A stretch of DNA of 37,380 bases, taken from an uncultured Bacteroidales bacterium (lineage in GTDB: Bacteria; Bacteroidota; Bacteroidia; Bacteroidales; UBA932). This document shows positions 25,801 to 33,295 of this stretch, in pieces. The DNA is taken from positions 1 to 37,380 of the forward strand of contig CANBDX010000021.1 of the NCBI GenBank assembly GCA_947367315.1, written 5' to 3'. Position numbers and translations under genes: made by a program. Numbering within the stretch: position 1 is the stretch's first letter; every line of letters begins with the position of its first letter. The notes beneath the pieces are model-generated. The model saw nothing but the letters and a program-made list of their open reading frames with translations. It made no database searches and had not been told where the DNA came from.

Positions 25801-27456
25801 ACTGTAGTTCAGGTGTTTGCTGACGACCGCATGGTTGATGAATATTCAAGCAATCTTGGTGTCCGCAAGGCAGAATTCATTGATGGAAAAGGCTTCTTCC
25901 TTAATGGCGAGATTACTAAGTTCAACGGCGTGAGCATGCATAGCGACCTCGGTCCTCTTGGTACTGCAATCAACAGAGCTGGTATCCGTCATCAGATCGA
26001 GATTCTTCAGGACATGGGATGTAACGCAATTCGTACTTCTCACAATCCTCCGGCTCCGGAGCTTGTAGAACTTTGTGATGAGATGGGAATAATGCTGATG
26101 ATTGAAATCCTTGACGAGTGGAATGCTGCAAAGGTAGGCAACGGTTATCACAAGTTCTTTAATGATTGGCATGAAAAGGACGTGGTGTCTGTAATGGAGC
26201 AGTTCCGTAACCATCCGAGTGTAATGATATGGAGCAATGGAAATGAGCCTTGTACGGTAAAGGAAGATCCCCAGGAAGGTCTGGCCGAAGCTCAATTGCT
26301 TTATCCGATCTGTAAGAGAGTCGACCCTACTCGTCCGGTGACTATGGGAAATCACTATTGGGCCCGCTACCTGGTGAAAGAGTGGCGTGATGCATTTGAT
26401 ATCGTCGGTGTCAATTATCATCCTGAAAGGTTTATTGAAATCCGTAAGGAAATGAGTGCAAATAAGGAGGATAAGCTTATCCTTACTACCGAGAGTGCAT
26501 CTACCCTCAGTTCCCGTGGAGTATATCATTTCCCTGTTGTCAAGGGACGCGAGTGGGAGGAAATTATTAAGCAGGATCAGCAGTGCACTTCCTATGATAT
26601 GATATGTGCGCCATGGTCTAATCTTCCGGATCTGGATTTTGCTGTGGTTGAGGATTATCCATGGGCAATAGGTCACTTTGTCTGGACTGGATTTGATTAT
26701 CTCGGCGAACCTACTCCTTATGGTGACGATTCTTGGCCGAATCATAGTTCTATGTTCGGATGTGTTGATCTGGCTTCTATTCCGAAGGACAGATTCTATC
26801 TGTACAGAAGTGTATGGAACAGGGATGAACATACGCTGCACGTGCTTCCTCATTGGAACTGGGAGGAGGGTCAGACTGTTCCGGTATATGTATATACCTC
26901 TTCACCTGCAGCAGAACTCTTCCTCAATGGAAAGAGTCTTGGTGTGCAGAAGAAGGTTGTGCCTACGGAGAAATTCGTCGGTGACAGAACTGCAGATGTA
27001 GAACCACGCTACCGTCTCAGATGGATGGATGTGAAGTATGAACCGGGTGAACTCATGGTTGTGGCCCTTGATGAGAACAATCAGCCTGTAGATACTGCTT
27101 ATGTACGTACGGCAGGCGAACCTGCAGGTATCCGTCTTGACTATGACGGACGTCGCATAAAGGCAGACGGTGATGATCTGGCATACGTGACTGTGAATAT
27201 AGTGGATGCTGACGGCAATGTATGCCCGTTGGCTGATAATGAGGTTACGTTTGAAGTGACAGGTACCGGATTCTTCAAGGCTTGCGCTAATGGTGACCCT
27301 ACCTGCATCGAGCCGTTCGCCGGGCCGTCAATGCATGCATTCAACGGAAAGCTTACCGCAATAGTTCAGGCAACCGAGCCTGCTGGAAAGATGTATCTCA
27401 AGGCGACTTCGCCAGGACTTAAGGAGGCGGTCTTGACTGTTCGTTCGCAATACTGA
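22840..27456 (+). CDS. Double GH2 enzyme: beta-mannosidase-like plus beta-galactosidase/glucuronidase-like
   Basis: A 1538-residue secreted protein with two GH2 catalytic units. The first (about residues 20-735) is beta-mannosidase-like: GYHGGWDWGPK, ANWIPCD, MIRLWGGGKFERDAFYEICD and WHDFMFACAVYP, with acid/base Glu378 in GDNEG and nucleophile Glu469 in FMSEFG. It begins inside the usual N-terminal sandwich; roughly the first 50-70 residues of typical beta-mannosidases are absent. The second (from about 741) has the classic GH2 opening (EWKFTRE, VTIPHDWAISGPFD, TGLGWYRREF), acid/base Glu1136 in WSNGNEP and nucleophile Glu1218 in TTESAS, then C-terminal beta domains resembling DUF4982 and a GH2 C5-type domain. 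Both catalytic sites look intact. Exact sugar specificities are unknown; galactose or glucuronic acid is plausible for the second unit. Confidence 0.9.
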   Translation: MKQLKLIALFMLLCPYIAMADGKAPIETRILEVSADDLSSEAVYLRLEDVDTFCDVSVNGHYVGSTANRFRRYEWDVKQYLKEGQNTLTGVFHDAEAICNERNEQLTLPIPMSGMGMVPHLNLIRKPGYHGGWDWGPKCMYSGFYGTVELIPVNTARIDYLESVQDNSVKGQCTLTLKAEVTSPKGGETVLEFSCGKKTKKVKVNLKAGKNTVSETFEIKNPKLWWPAGMGEQYLYNIGVKADGQTLNKKVGIRTIEIGENLAFKVNGKKIFAAGANWIPCDLDENMHTYERYYDLLASAKDANMNMIRLWGGGKFERDAFYEICDELGLLIWHDFMFACAVYPTDADFLNEVTEEITHQIKRLQSHPSLAMWCGDNEGMDNKNKRVVRRHPEYYHNEYKRIIDLKGDLVATLDPGRLYWPTSPCGGPGDYETNGWKDDSKGDMHLWDVSKFVRPLADYYKFKPHFMSEFGHSCFSGNLETLEQQKENMREKGGYENIQERIKMHFNPKSGSAANLVYLSQMEQALGLETASSYWRSLDKCNGILIWQLNDIWAGSSWATVEYDGTWKPAHYHAKRFFAPKVVTAVPEGDRLLIKATDSEQALVTLYSYDGTKIWTKTDAEFALSDFGTPEERAGRFLQIELTSDPSVTKTWLFEEPKNCSIQQADVKFAVAERKGKWVVSLTADKPAFYVWVTAPGFKGHFSDNSFTLLPGQTKEIEFNGKGEFSDFAKALKVTHLYNETSPRYDALLKEWKFTREASEGAHLRDFDDSSWEKVTIPHDWAISGPFDRQNDMWMENGVEMPGRTGSLPWTGLGWYRREFSAPAGKKVFLVFDGVMCNARVYVNGKEVGYWPLGYVANRFDVTDVVEPGKSNTVAVKIENEPYSSRWYPGAGLIRNVHLVTTDEVHLPDWGPFIYTPEVSAEQAKVNVGIEVAGAESKNVICRTAILDKDGFTVASVETPFKGDKLVQELTMAKPNLWSPKSPYLYKTVVQVFADDRMVDEYSSNLGVRKAEFIDGKGFFLNGEITKFNGVSMHSDLGPLGTAINRAGIRHQIEILQDMGCNAIRTSHNPPAPELVELCDEMGIMLMIEILDEWNAAKVGNGYHKFFNDWHEKDVVSVMEQFRNHPSVMIWSNGNEPCTVKEDPQEGLAEAQLLYPICKRVDPTRPVTMGNHYWARYLVKEWRDAFDIVGVNYHPERFIEIRKEMSANKEDKLILTTESASTLSSRGVYHFPVVKGREWEEIIKQDQQCTSYDMICAPWSNLPDLDFAVVEDYPWAIGHFVWTGFDYLGEPTPYGDDSWPNHSSMFGCVDLASIPKDRFYLYRSVWNRDEHTLHVLPHWNWEEGQTVPVYVYTSSPAAELFLNGKSLGVQKKVVPTEKFVGDRTADVEPRYRLRWMDVKYEPGELMVVALDENNQPVDTAYVRTAGEPAGIRLDYDGRRIKADGDDLAYVTVNIVDADGNVCPLADNEVTFEVTGTGFFKACANGDPTCIEPFAGPSMHAFNGKLTAIVQATEPAGKMYLKATSPGLKEAVLTVRSQY

Positions 27457-27466
27457 TGTCAGATGC

Positions 27467-28114
27467 ATGAAACGTTGCTTTCTCATATTATTGCTATTGT
27501 CCCTGTGCATCCCTGCGATAGCTCAGGAAACTGAATCGGGAAAGCCTGATGATGCTTTTGCGATATGGACGGACTATGTCGTGCGCAAGGATATCGGTAA
27601 ATGGCATGTCGGAGGAGTTTTTGAATATGCTTCAATAGACCAAGGCGAAGGAATGAAACATAATGAGTTGATGCTCAGGCCTGTTGTCGGATATAACCCT
27701 TTGTCTTGGCTCAGATTACAGATGCAGGTGGATTTTATCTATTCCTTCTTTACCGGTTGGACGTTCAGATATTTGCCGGATGTAATTTTTGCATGGAAGG
27801 CAACCGATGATTTGAAGTTCGCTTTCAGGACCAGACTGAACTTGAGTCATCGCATCGCTACCGGTAACTTTTCTCCTGCTGTCAGAAGCCGTCTTAAAAT
27901 GGATTACAGTATTCCTAAAACTCCAGTGGGGCTTCACGTTTCAGCCGAGCCATATTGGTGGGACAGGTTTATTAAGACCCGTTATATAGTAGGTGCAGAT
28001 TTTAAGATCAATAAGCACCTTACATTAACTGCGGATTTTATGCGCTACCAGCATTATGATATAAATGCAGCACATCAGAACGTGTTATACTTGACCGCAA
28101 ACATAAGACTATAA
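27467..28114 (+). CDS. DUF2490-family outer-membrane beta-barrel protein
   Basis: A 215-residue protein with a signal peptide (ending IPAIAQ) and alternating amphipathic strands throughout: WTDYVVRKDIGKWHVGGVFE, LSWLRLQMQVDFIYSF, LKFAFRTRLNLSHR, HLTLTADFMRY, ending in NVLYLTANIRL. The pattern, length and opening match DUF2490 proteins, predicted small outer-membrane barrels of Bacteroidetes with no assigned function. It lies 10 bases after the GH2 gene and 3 before the rhamnosidase, so it is part of the operon. A role as a porin for small products or as an outer-membrane scaffold is possible but unproven. Confidence 0.8.
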   Translation: MKRCFLILLLLSLCIPAIAQETESGKPDDAFAIWTDYVVRKDIGKWHVGGVFEYASIDQGEGMKHNELMLRPVVGYNPLSWLRLQMQVDFIYSFFTGWTFRYLPDVIFAWKATDDLKFAFRTRLNLSHRIATGNFSPAVRSRLKMDYSIPKTPVGLHVSAEPYWWDRFIKTRYIVGADFKINKHLTLTADFMRYQHYDINAAHQNVLYLTANIRL

Positions 28115-28117
28115 GTC

Positions 28118-30307
28118 ATGAACAAAACTCTATATATTCTTTTATCGTTGATAATTGCCGGGTGCAGTGTCATAGGAGTGGATAAATTTGACCAGGAATC
28201 CAGTCGTGCAAGATGGATTACCGCTTCAGCATCAGATTCGACTGATGCTCCTAATACATGGATGTTATTTGAGAAGACTTTCGTGTTGGATAAGGTTCCC
28301 TCGCAGGCTATCGCCCGAATCGGTGCTGATAGCAAATATTGGCTGACGATCAATGGCCAGGAGGTGGTGTTTGAAGGTGGTTTGAAAAGAGGACCAGAGC
28401 CTGGGGCAGGATATTATGATGAAATCGATGTCGCAGAGTATCTTCATGTAGGTGAGAATACGATTGATGTGCTTTTGTGGTTCTTCGGCAAGGATGGTTT
28501 TTCGCATGTGAGTTCTGGAAAGGCAGGCTTGATATTTTCTCTTGAAAACAACGGGCTCGAGGTCGTCAGTGATTCGAGCTGGCTTTGCTGTGTCCGTCCT
28601 GAATACAGTACTCCAGGTGAACCATACCCGAATTACAGACTCTCTGAATCTAACATCAGATACGATTCAACAGTGCCTCAACCTCAGATGCAAAATGCAA
28701 CTGAATTAGGAACTTGGGGTGACGCTCCTTTCGGCAAGATGTTTCCAAGACCTATCCCAATGTGGAAGGACTTCGGAATCAAGACAGGTGAACTCATCAG
28801 AAAGGGTGATACAACTATCCTGAAACTGCCATATAACATGCAGATGACTCCTGTTATAAAGGTATCTGATGAGGTTGGCGGAAGTCTTGTGAATATCAAT
28901 ACGGATCATTCTACGTCAGGAAAAACTCATTGTATCCGCGCAGAGTACATTACTTCAAAAGGTGAGCAGACTTATGAGTCTCTTGGCTGGATGAACGGTC
29001 AGCAGATTATCGTGATAGCTCCTGAGAATGTCAAGGTGCAGGAGATCAGCTATCGCGAGACAGGTTACAATACTGAACTTGAGGGCAGTTTCAATTGCTC
29101 GGATCAGTTCTACAACCTTTTCTGGGAGAAGGCAATGCGCACTCTCTATGTCAATATGAGGGATAACTTCTTTGATTGCCCTGAAAGAGAACGAGCTCAG
29201 TGGTGGGGTGATGTAGTGGTGCTTATGGGTGAGTGCTTTTACAGCTATTCAACCTCTACTCATGCGCTGATGAACAAGGCAATCCATGAACTTTGCGCTC
29301 ATCAGGCTGAGGATGGAACACTCCATTCTCCGATTCCTGGTGTGTATACAAAGGAACTTCCTGGCCAGATGCTGGCATCAGTCGGCAGATACGGTTTCTG
29401 GAACTACTATATGAATACCGGTGATATCCAGACCATCAGAGATGCTTATCCGTCTGTAAAGAGATATTTGGCAGTTTGGCAGACCGATGAAACGGGATTG
29501 ACTGTATATAGGAAAGGCGGATGGGCCTGGGGTGATTGGGGAGACAACAAGGATAGACGCCTTATATTTGCAGGATGGCATTATCTTGCTCTTGAGGGTG
29601 CGGCCAATATGGCCGAAACTCTTGGCTATAAGGAAGATGCAGAGTATTTCCGTAAGGTGATGACTGATGTGGCCAAAGGATTCAACGCTTGCTGGACAGG
29701 TTCGGAATACAGACATCCGGAATATAATGATCTGACCGATGACAGAGTAAATGCCCTGGCAGTGCTTGCAGGTATCGCGAAGGAGGATAAGTATCCGATG
29801 ATCATTGATCTGCTCAAGAAGACTGAGCATGCGAGTCCGTACTTTGAGAAATACGTTATGGAGGCATTGTTCATGTTGGGAGAGGGCGAGTACGCTATGG
29901 AAAGATGCAAGAATCGCTTCGGCGAGATGGTCTCTCATCCGGATTATACCACCTTGTTCGAGGGATGGGAAATCGGAAGCTCGAAATATGGTGGTGGTAC
30001 AACCAACCATGCATGGAGCGGCGGTGCAATTACAGTCATCGGTGCAGAACTCTGCGGTATCAAGCCCGTCGAGCCTGGATACAAGAAGTTTGAGGTGAGA
30101 CCTCAGATTGCAGGTGTGGATGAACTCTCTCTTGAGTTCCCTACAGTAAGAGGCCATGTGTCTTATTGTCATAAGGTAGATGGCAAGGATATCAAATTCT
30201 CTATCACTGTTCCAGCAGGCACAAAGGCTCATTTCGTATATAATGATGTTGACAAATGGCTCAGAGCCGGAACTCATGAGGTTGTAATCGATGGCTATGA
30301 TGAATAG
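28118..30307 (+). CDS. GH78-type alpha-L-rhamnosidase lipoprotein
   Basis: Releases terminal alpha-L-rhamnose from the glycan. The lipobox is IAGC with Cys16. An N-terminal beta domain (ARIGADSKYWLTINGQEV, RGPEPGAGYYDEIDV) is followed by a second sandwich and the (alpha/alpha)6 barrel of bacterial rhamnosidases. The barrel holds the signature DCPERERAQWWGD (from Asp353) with the catalytic acidic residues, a later GGWAWGDWGDN, and TTLFEGWE...TNHAWSG near the C-terminal end with the proposed catalytic base Glu. At 729 residues it is compact for GH78 but complete. It lies 3 bases after the DUF2490 gene, and its end overlaps the following esterase gene by 17 bases. The rhaB and rhaA genes downstream would use its product. 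Confidence 0.9.
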   Translation: MNKTLYILLSLIIAGCSVIGVDKFDQESSRARWITASASDSTDAPNTWMLFEKTFVLDKVPSQAIARIGADSKYWLTINGQEVVFEGGLKRGPEPGAGYYDEIDVAEYLHVGENTIDVLLWFFGKDGFSHVSSGKAGLIFSLENNGLEVVSDSSWLCCVRPEYSTPGEPYPNYRLSESNIRYDSTVPQPQMQNATELGTWGDAPFGKMFPRPIPMWKDFGIKTGELIRKGDTTILKLPYNMQMTPVIKVSDEVGGSLVNINTDHSTSGKTHCIRAEYITSKGEQTYESLGWMNGQQIIVIAPENVKVQEISYRETGYNTELEGSFNCSDQFYNLFWEKAMRTLYVNMRDNFFDCPERERAQWWGDVVVLMGECFYSYSTSTHALMNKAIHELCAHQAEDGTLHSPIPGVYTKELPGQMLASVGRYGFWNYYMNTGDIQTIRDAYPSVKRYLAVWQTDETGLTVYRKGGWAWGDWGDNKDRRLIFAGWHYLALEGAANMAETLGYKEDAEYFRKVMTDVAKGFNACWTGSEYRHPEYNDLTDDRVNALAVLAGIAKEDKYPMIIDLLKKTEHASPYFEKYVMEALFMLGEGEYAMERCKNRFGEMVSHPDYTTLFEGWEIGSSKYGGGTTNHAWSGGAITVIGAELCGIKPVEPGYKKFEVRPQIAGVDELSLEFPTVRGHVSYCHKVDGKDIKFSITVPAGTKAHFVYNDVDKWLRAGTHEVVIDGYDE

Positions 30308-31367
30308 GTTTGTAATATGTTTGATGCTCCTTTTAGGGACGGCAGGACTTTCGGCTCAGAATTCTGATCTGCACTTTATGGAGGCATCTGACCTTACTGT
30401 TCTTGGTAAGGTCTTTCCTGATACTCCTAAGCCATACGAAAGAATGGATTTCAAGCGTTTCGACGGATGGGAGAAGAGCAATGTCAACCTGTTGGAGATG
30501 TCATCAGGAATAATGATTTCATTCAAGACTGATGCTCCTGAAATATATGTTAAGCCGGTTTTCAAGGAACTCTGGAAGTATTATCCGTTGAATTACGCCA
30601 ACCGTGGTTTTGACCTTTATATCAAGCAGGATGCTAAGTGGGTTTGGGCAGGTTGCGCGGGATATTGGAAGGATATCGAGAAGGAGAATGGCCGTGTGAG
30701 GCCTTTGGTCAGACATATGGAAGCGGGGGTGAAGGAATGCCTGCTATATCTTCCGACCTACAGCAAGATTACCTCTCTTGAAATAGGTGTTCCGCAGGGA
30801 TACAGCATTGAAAAGGGCGACAATCCATTCCGTCATAGGATCTGTATTCATGGTTCAAGTTTTATGCACGGAACAGGTGCATCGCGTGCCGGTCAGACCG
30901 TTCCTGCGTTCCTTAGCCGTGCCACTGGGTTCGAGTTCTGCAGTCTTGGCGTAGGAGGGGACTGCAAGATGCAGCCGCAGTATGCCAATGCCTTGAAGGA
31001 GGCAGATGTTGATGCATTCGTGATCGATGCTTTTTCTAATGGTTCAGACAAGACAGTTGAGGCCAATCTTTTCAATTTTATTGAAACCATCCAGAGTGCC
31101 AAGCCGGGAGTGCCTATCATCTTTATGCGTACAATCCGCATGGAAAATCGAAATTTCAACACCAAGAGGGATGATGAGGATGGGCGTAAGATTGCCAAGG
31201 CGGAAGAACTGATGGCTCAGGCTCTTAAGAAGTATAAGGATGTTTATCTGATTGACTCTAATGCTGCCGATCTCAATCACGATACAACTTCAGATGGCAC
31301 TCATCCCTCTGACTGGGGCTATCATATCTGGGCAGAATCGGTCCGCAAACCTATTCTCAAAATCTAA
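30291..31367 (+). CDS. SGNH-hydrolase esterase with N-terminal GxDLY domain
   Basis: A secreted esterase of the GxDLY/Lipase_GDSL_3 type. Signal peptide MNRFVICLMLLLGTAGLSAQ. The N-terminal beta domain contains RGFDLY (the GxDLY motif, about residue 105). The SGNH domain carries IHGSSFMHGTG, where GSS replaces the usual GDS around the nucleophile, as is common in this subfamily, then FVIDAFSNGS and the Asp-x-x-His motif SDGTHPSDWGY near the end. Close in-frame ATGs exist at 30291, 30297 and 30300; all lie inside the end of the rhamnosidase gene, giving a coupled overlap. It likely deacylates the same glycan so that glycosidases can act (inference). At 358 residues it is normal for the type. 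Confidence 0.87.
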   Translation: MAMMNRFVICLMLLLGTAGLSAQNSDLHFMEASDLTVLGKVFPDTPKPYERMDFKRFDGWEKSNVNLLEMSSGIMISFKTDAPEIYVKPVFKELWKYYPLNYANRGFDLYIKQDAKWVWAGCAGYWKDIEKENGRVRPLVRHMEAGVKECLLYLPTYSKITSLEIGVPQGYSIEKGDNPFRHRICIHGSSFMHGTGASRAGQTVPAFLSRATGFEFCSLGVGGDCKMQPQYANALKEADVDAFVIDAFSNGSDKTVEANLFNFIETIQSAKPGVPIIFMRTIRMENRNFNTKRDDEDGRKIAKAEELMAQALKKYKDVYLIDSNAADLNHDTTSDGTHPSDWGYHIWAESVRKPILKI

Positions 31368-31396
31368 AAAAAATACGGTATTAAATAGACAAAAAT

Positions 31397-32062
31397 ATGA
31401 AAGCATTTCGCATTTTATCACTGTTGAGCTGCATTGCATTGGCATTGGCATTTGCATTTGCATGCGCGAATGAGGACTCTCAGGAGAAGAACTATAAATA
31501 TGAAGTAGTTTTTATCGGAGACTCTATCACTGCCAACTGGGTGAATCCAGATAAAGGAGGACACCCGGAGTTCTTTACAAGCAATAATTTTCTTGCTATG
31601 GGATATTCGGGAAAAACAGCTGCAAATTTGAAAAAACTTTTCAAGGCATCTGTAATAAATGAAAATCCAAGACAGGTTGTAATTCTCGCAGGAATAAATG
31701 ACATTGCTCAGAACGATGGGAAGTATGTGTCAAATGAGGAAATTCGTGACAATATAGCATGGATGGCAGCGGAAGCCACAAATAATGGTATCCGTGTAGT
31801 TCTATGCTCTGTAACCCCAAGTACTCGTTTCTGGTGGTCTACTTCGATATCCCATCCGGAAAAGACAATTGTCGAACTCAACAAACTTATCAAGGCCCTT
31901 GCAGATGAAAAAGGTTATGCATATGCAGATTATCACTCTGCATTAGTCGGTGCCGACGGTGGAATTTTATCTACCTATTCAGATGATGCAATACATCCTA
32001 ACCAAGCGGGTTACGCAGTTATGGAAGGCATCATTCTGCCAATCATTCAAGCATATAAATAA
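31397..32062 (+). CDS. Small SGNH/GDSL esterase, exported
   Basis: A 221-residue esterase: block I VVFIGDSITANW with the nucleophile Ser, block II-like MGYSGKTA with Gly, block III LAGINDIA with Asn, and block V DDAIHPNQAGY with the Asp-x-x-His pair. The N-terminus is a long hydrophobic export signal; a Cys follows in FAFACANED, but the preceding residues are not a canonical lipobox, so lipid attachment is uncertain. It lies 29 bases after the other SGNH gene and 1 base before the PHP gene. It resembles platelet-activating-factor acetylhydrolase-like and acetylxylan-esterase-like SGNH enzymes; the acyl group and sugar are not known. Sequence is clearly different from both other SGNH proteins here, so it is not a recent duplicate. 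Confidence 0.87.
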   Translation: MKAFRILSLLSCIALALAFAFACANEDSQEKNYKYEVVFIGDSITANWVNPDKGGHPEFFTSNNFLAMGYSGKTAANLKKLFKASVINENPRQVVILAGINDIAQNDGKYVSNEEIRDNIAWMAAEATNNGIRVVLCSVTPSTRFWWSTSISHPEKTIVELNKLIKALADEKGYAYADYHSALVGADGGILSTYSDDAIHPNQAGYAVMEGIILPIIQAYK

Positions 32063-32063
32063 G

Positions 32064-33251
32064 ATGAAAAAAATAGGTTTAATTGCTGCGTTGCTGCTGG
32101 CATCTGCCGGTGCACTGAATGCGCAGTCGCATTATCAGGATTCAAAGAATCCGGAGATTCTTCGTCACAATGAGCGTCGTGAGCGTTTTCGTAAGGAGAT
32201 AATCATGCCTCAGGTAAATGGATATAATGTTTACAAGGCAGACCTCCATACGCACACTATTCATTCGGATGCCGATGTGATTCCTTCATTCCGTGTATAT
32301 GAGGCTTGGTATGACGGATTGGACATAATTGCAATTACTGATCATATCGAGTACAGATCATTCGAGGAGAAGCTTGTGAAGTATCTGGATAAGTATGTTG
32401 ATGATGAGCATAAGGGAGCAATAAATCATAGGATTGACGATTGTCCTCTTAAGGAGGGCGAGGTTATGGTTGACCTTAACTATGTCTGCAAGGAATCTGC
32501 AAAGTATGCAGAACGTTGTGGCCTGCTGTTTATCAAAGGCGCAGAGATTACAAGACCAGGCAAGACAATCGGCCATTTCAATGCGCTTTTTACAACAGAT
32601 AATAATTTGATTTATGATCCGGACCCTGTACAAGCGGTGAAAAATGCCAAAGCCCAGGGAGCGCTGATTATGCACAATCATCCAGGTTGGAAAAGAACAG
32701 ATATCAACTACACTCCGACTGAAGTTGTTTTGTATAATAAAGGATTGGTTGATGGAGTAGAAGTGATGAATACCGATGATTTCTATCCAGGTATTATTGA
32801 CAGGGCTCTGGAGAAGAAAATCTTCATGGCAGCCAATACAGATGTCCATCAGACAACGCCATTGGAGCATTACGGGTTTGACCGTCCGATGACTTTGATT
32901 TTGGCCAAGGAAAGAACGCTTGAGGCGGTGCGTGAGGCCCTTGAGTCTTGCCGTACAATAGCTTATGGATATAACACTCTCTGCGGAGAAGAGCAACTGC
33001 TCAAGGATTTCTTTGTAGCAGGAGTGAAGACATCCGTTATGCATAGAACTTCCTCTAGTGTGAGTGTGTCACTTACAAATATGACCAGTGTCCCTTATAC
33101 CGTCCGAATGAAGGACAGCAATCCTATGAAGCTGGATCCGTTTACAACACTTTGGCTCAAGGTACCGGCAGATGCTACATCTATTGAAATAGAGGTACTC
33201 AATATGTTCTGTTCAAGAGATTGTCATCCTGTTGTGCAGTTGGCATTTTAA
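32064..33251 (+). CDS. Secreted PHP-domain metallo-phosphoesterase
   Basis: A periplasmic or secreted member of the PHP family of metal-dependent phosphoesterases. The start is the ATG at 32064, one base after the previous stop: it opens a signal peptide (MKKIGLIAALLLASAGALNA), whereas the track start at 31950 reads through the upstream gene. All four PHP motif regions are visible: DLHTHTIHSD, AITDHIEY, KGAEIT with a following HFNALF, MHNHPGW, and ANTDVHQ. A C-terminal beta domain of about 85 residues follows. At 395 residues it fits the exported PHP phosphodiesterases of Bacteroidetes that databases often relate to Sb-PDE-type enzymes (recall, not searched). With the three EEP domains it makes a fourth phosphoesterase in the locus. 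The natural ester is unknown. Confidence 0.87.
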   Translation: MKKIGLIAALLLASAGALNAQSHYQDSKNPEILRHNERRERFRKEIIMPQVNGYNVYKADLHTHTIHSDADVIPSFRVYEAWYDGLDIIAITDHIEYRSFEEKLVKYLDKYVDDEHKGAINHRIDDCPLKEGEVMVDLNYVCKESAKYAERCGLLFIKGAEITRPGKTIGHFNALFTTDNNLIYDPDPVQAVKNAKAQGALIMHNHPGWKRTDINYTPTEVVLYNKGLVDGVEVMNTDDFYPGIIDRALEKKIFMAANTDVHQTTPLEHYGFDRPMTLILAKERTLEAVREALESCRTIAYGYNTLCGEEQLLKDFFVAGVKTSVMHRTSSSVSVSLTNMTSVPYTVRMKDSNPMKLDPFTTLWLKVPADATSIEIEVLNMFCSRDCHPVVQLAF

Positions 33252-33295
33252 TGTCATGTCGTTGGCGTTGTATGTAAGAATTTATACACTTTGTT

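Noticed and set aside
25846-26853. 335-residue minus-strand frame opposite the GH2 gene
   Set aside because: Antisense shadow of a well-supported catalytic domain with intact active-site residues on the plus strand.
29378-30277. 299-residue minus-strand frame opposite the rhamnosidase
   Set aside because: Antisense shadow; no recognisable domain, and the plus frame is a clear GH78 enzyme.
33252-33295. Internal promoter before rhaB
   Set aside because: The only candidate, TACACTTTG, has three instead of two bases between TA and TTTG and no -33 box; recorded only as a possibility in the rhaB entry.
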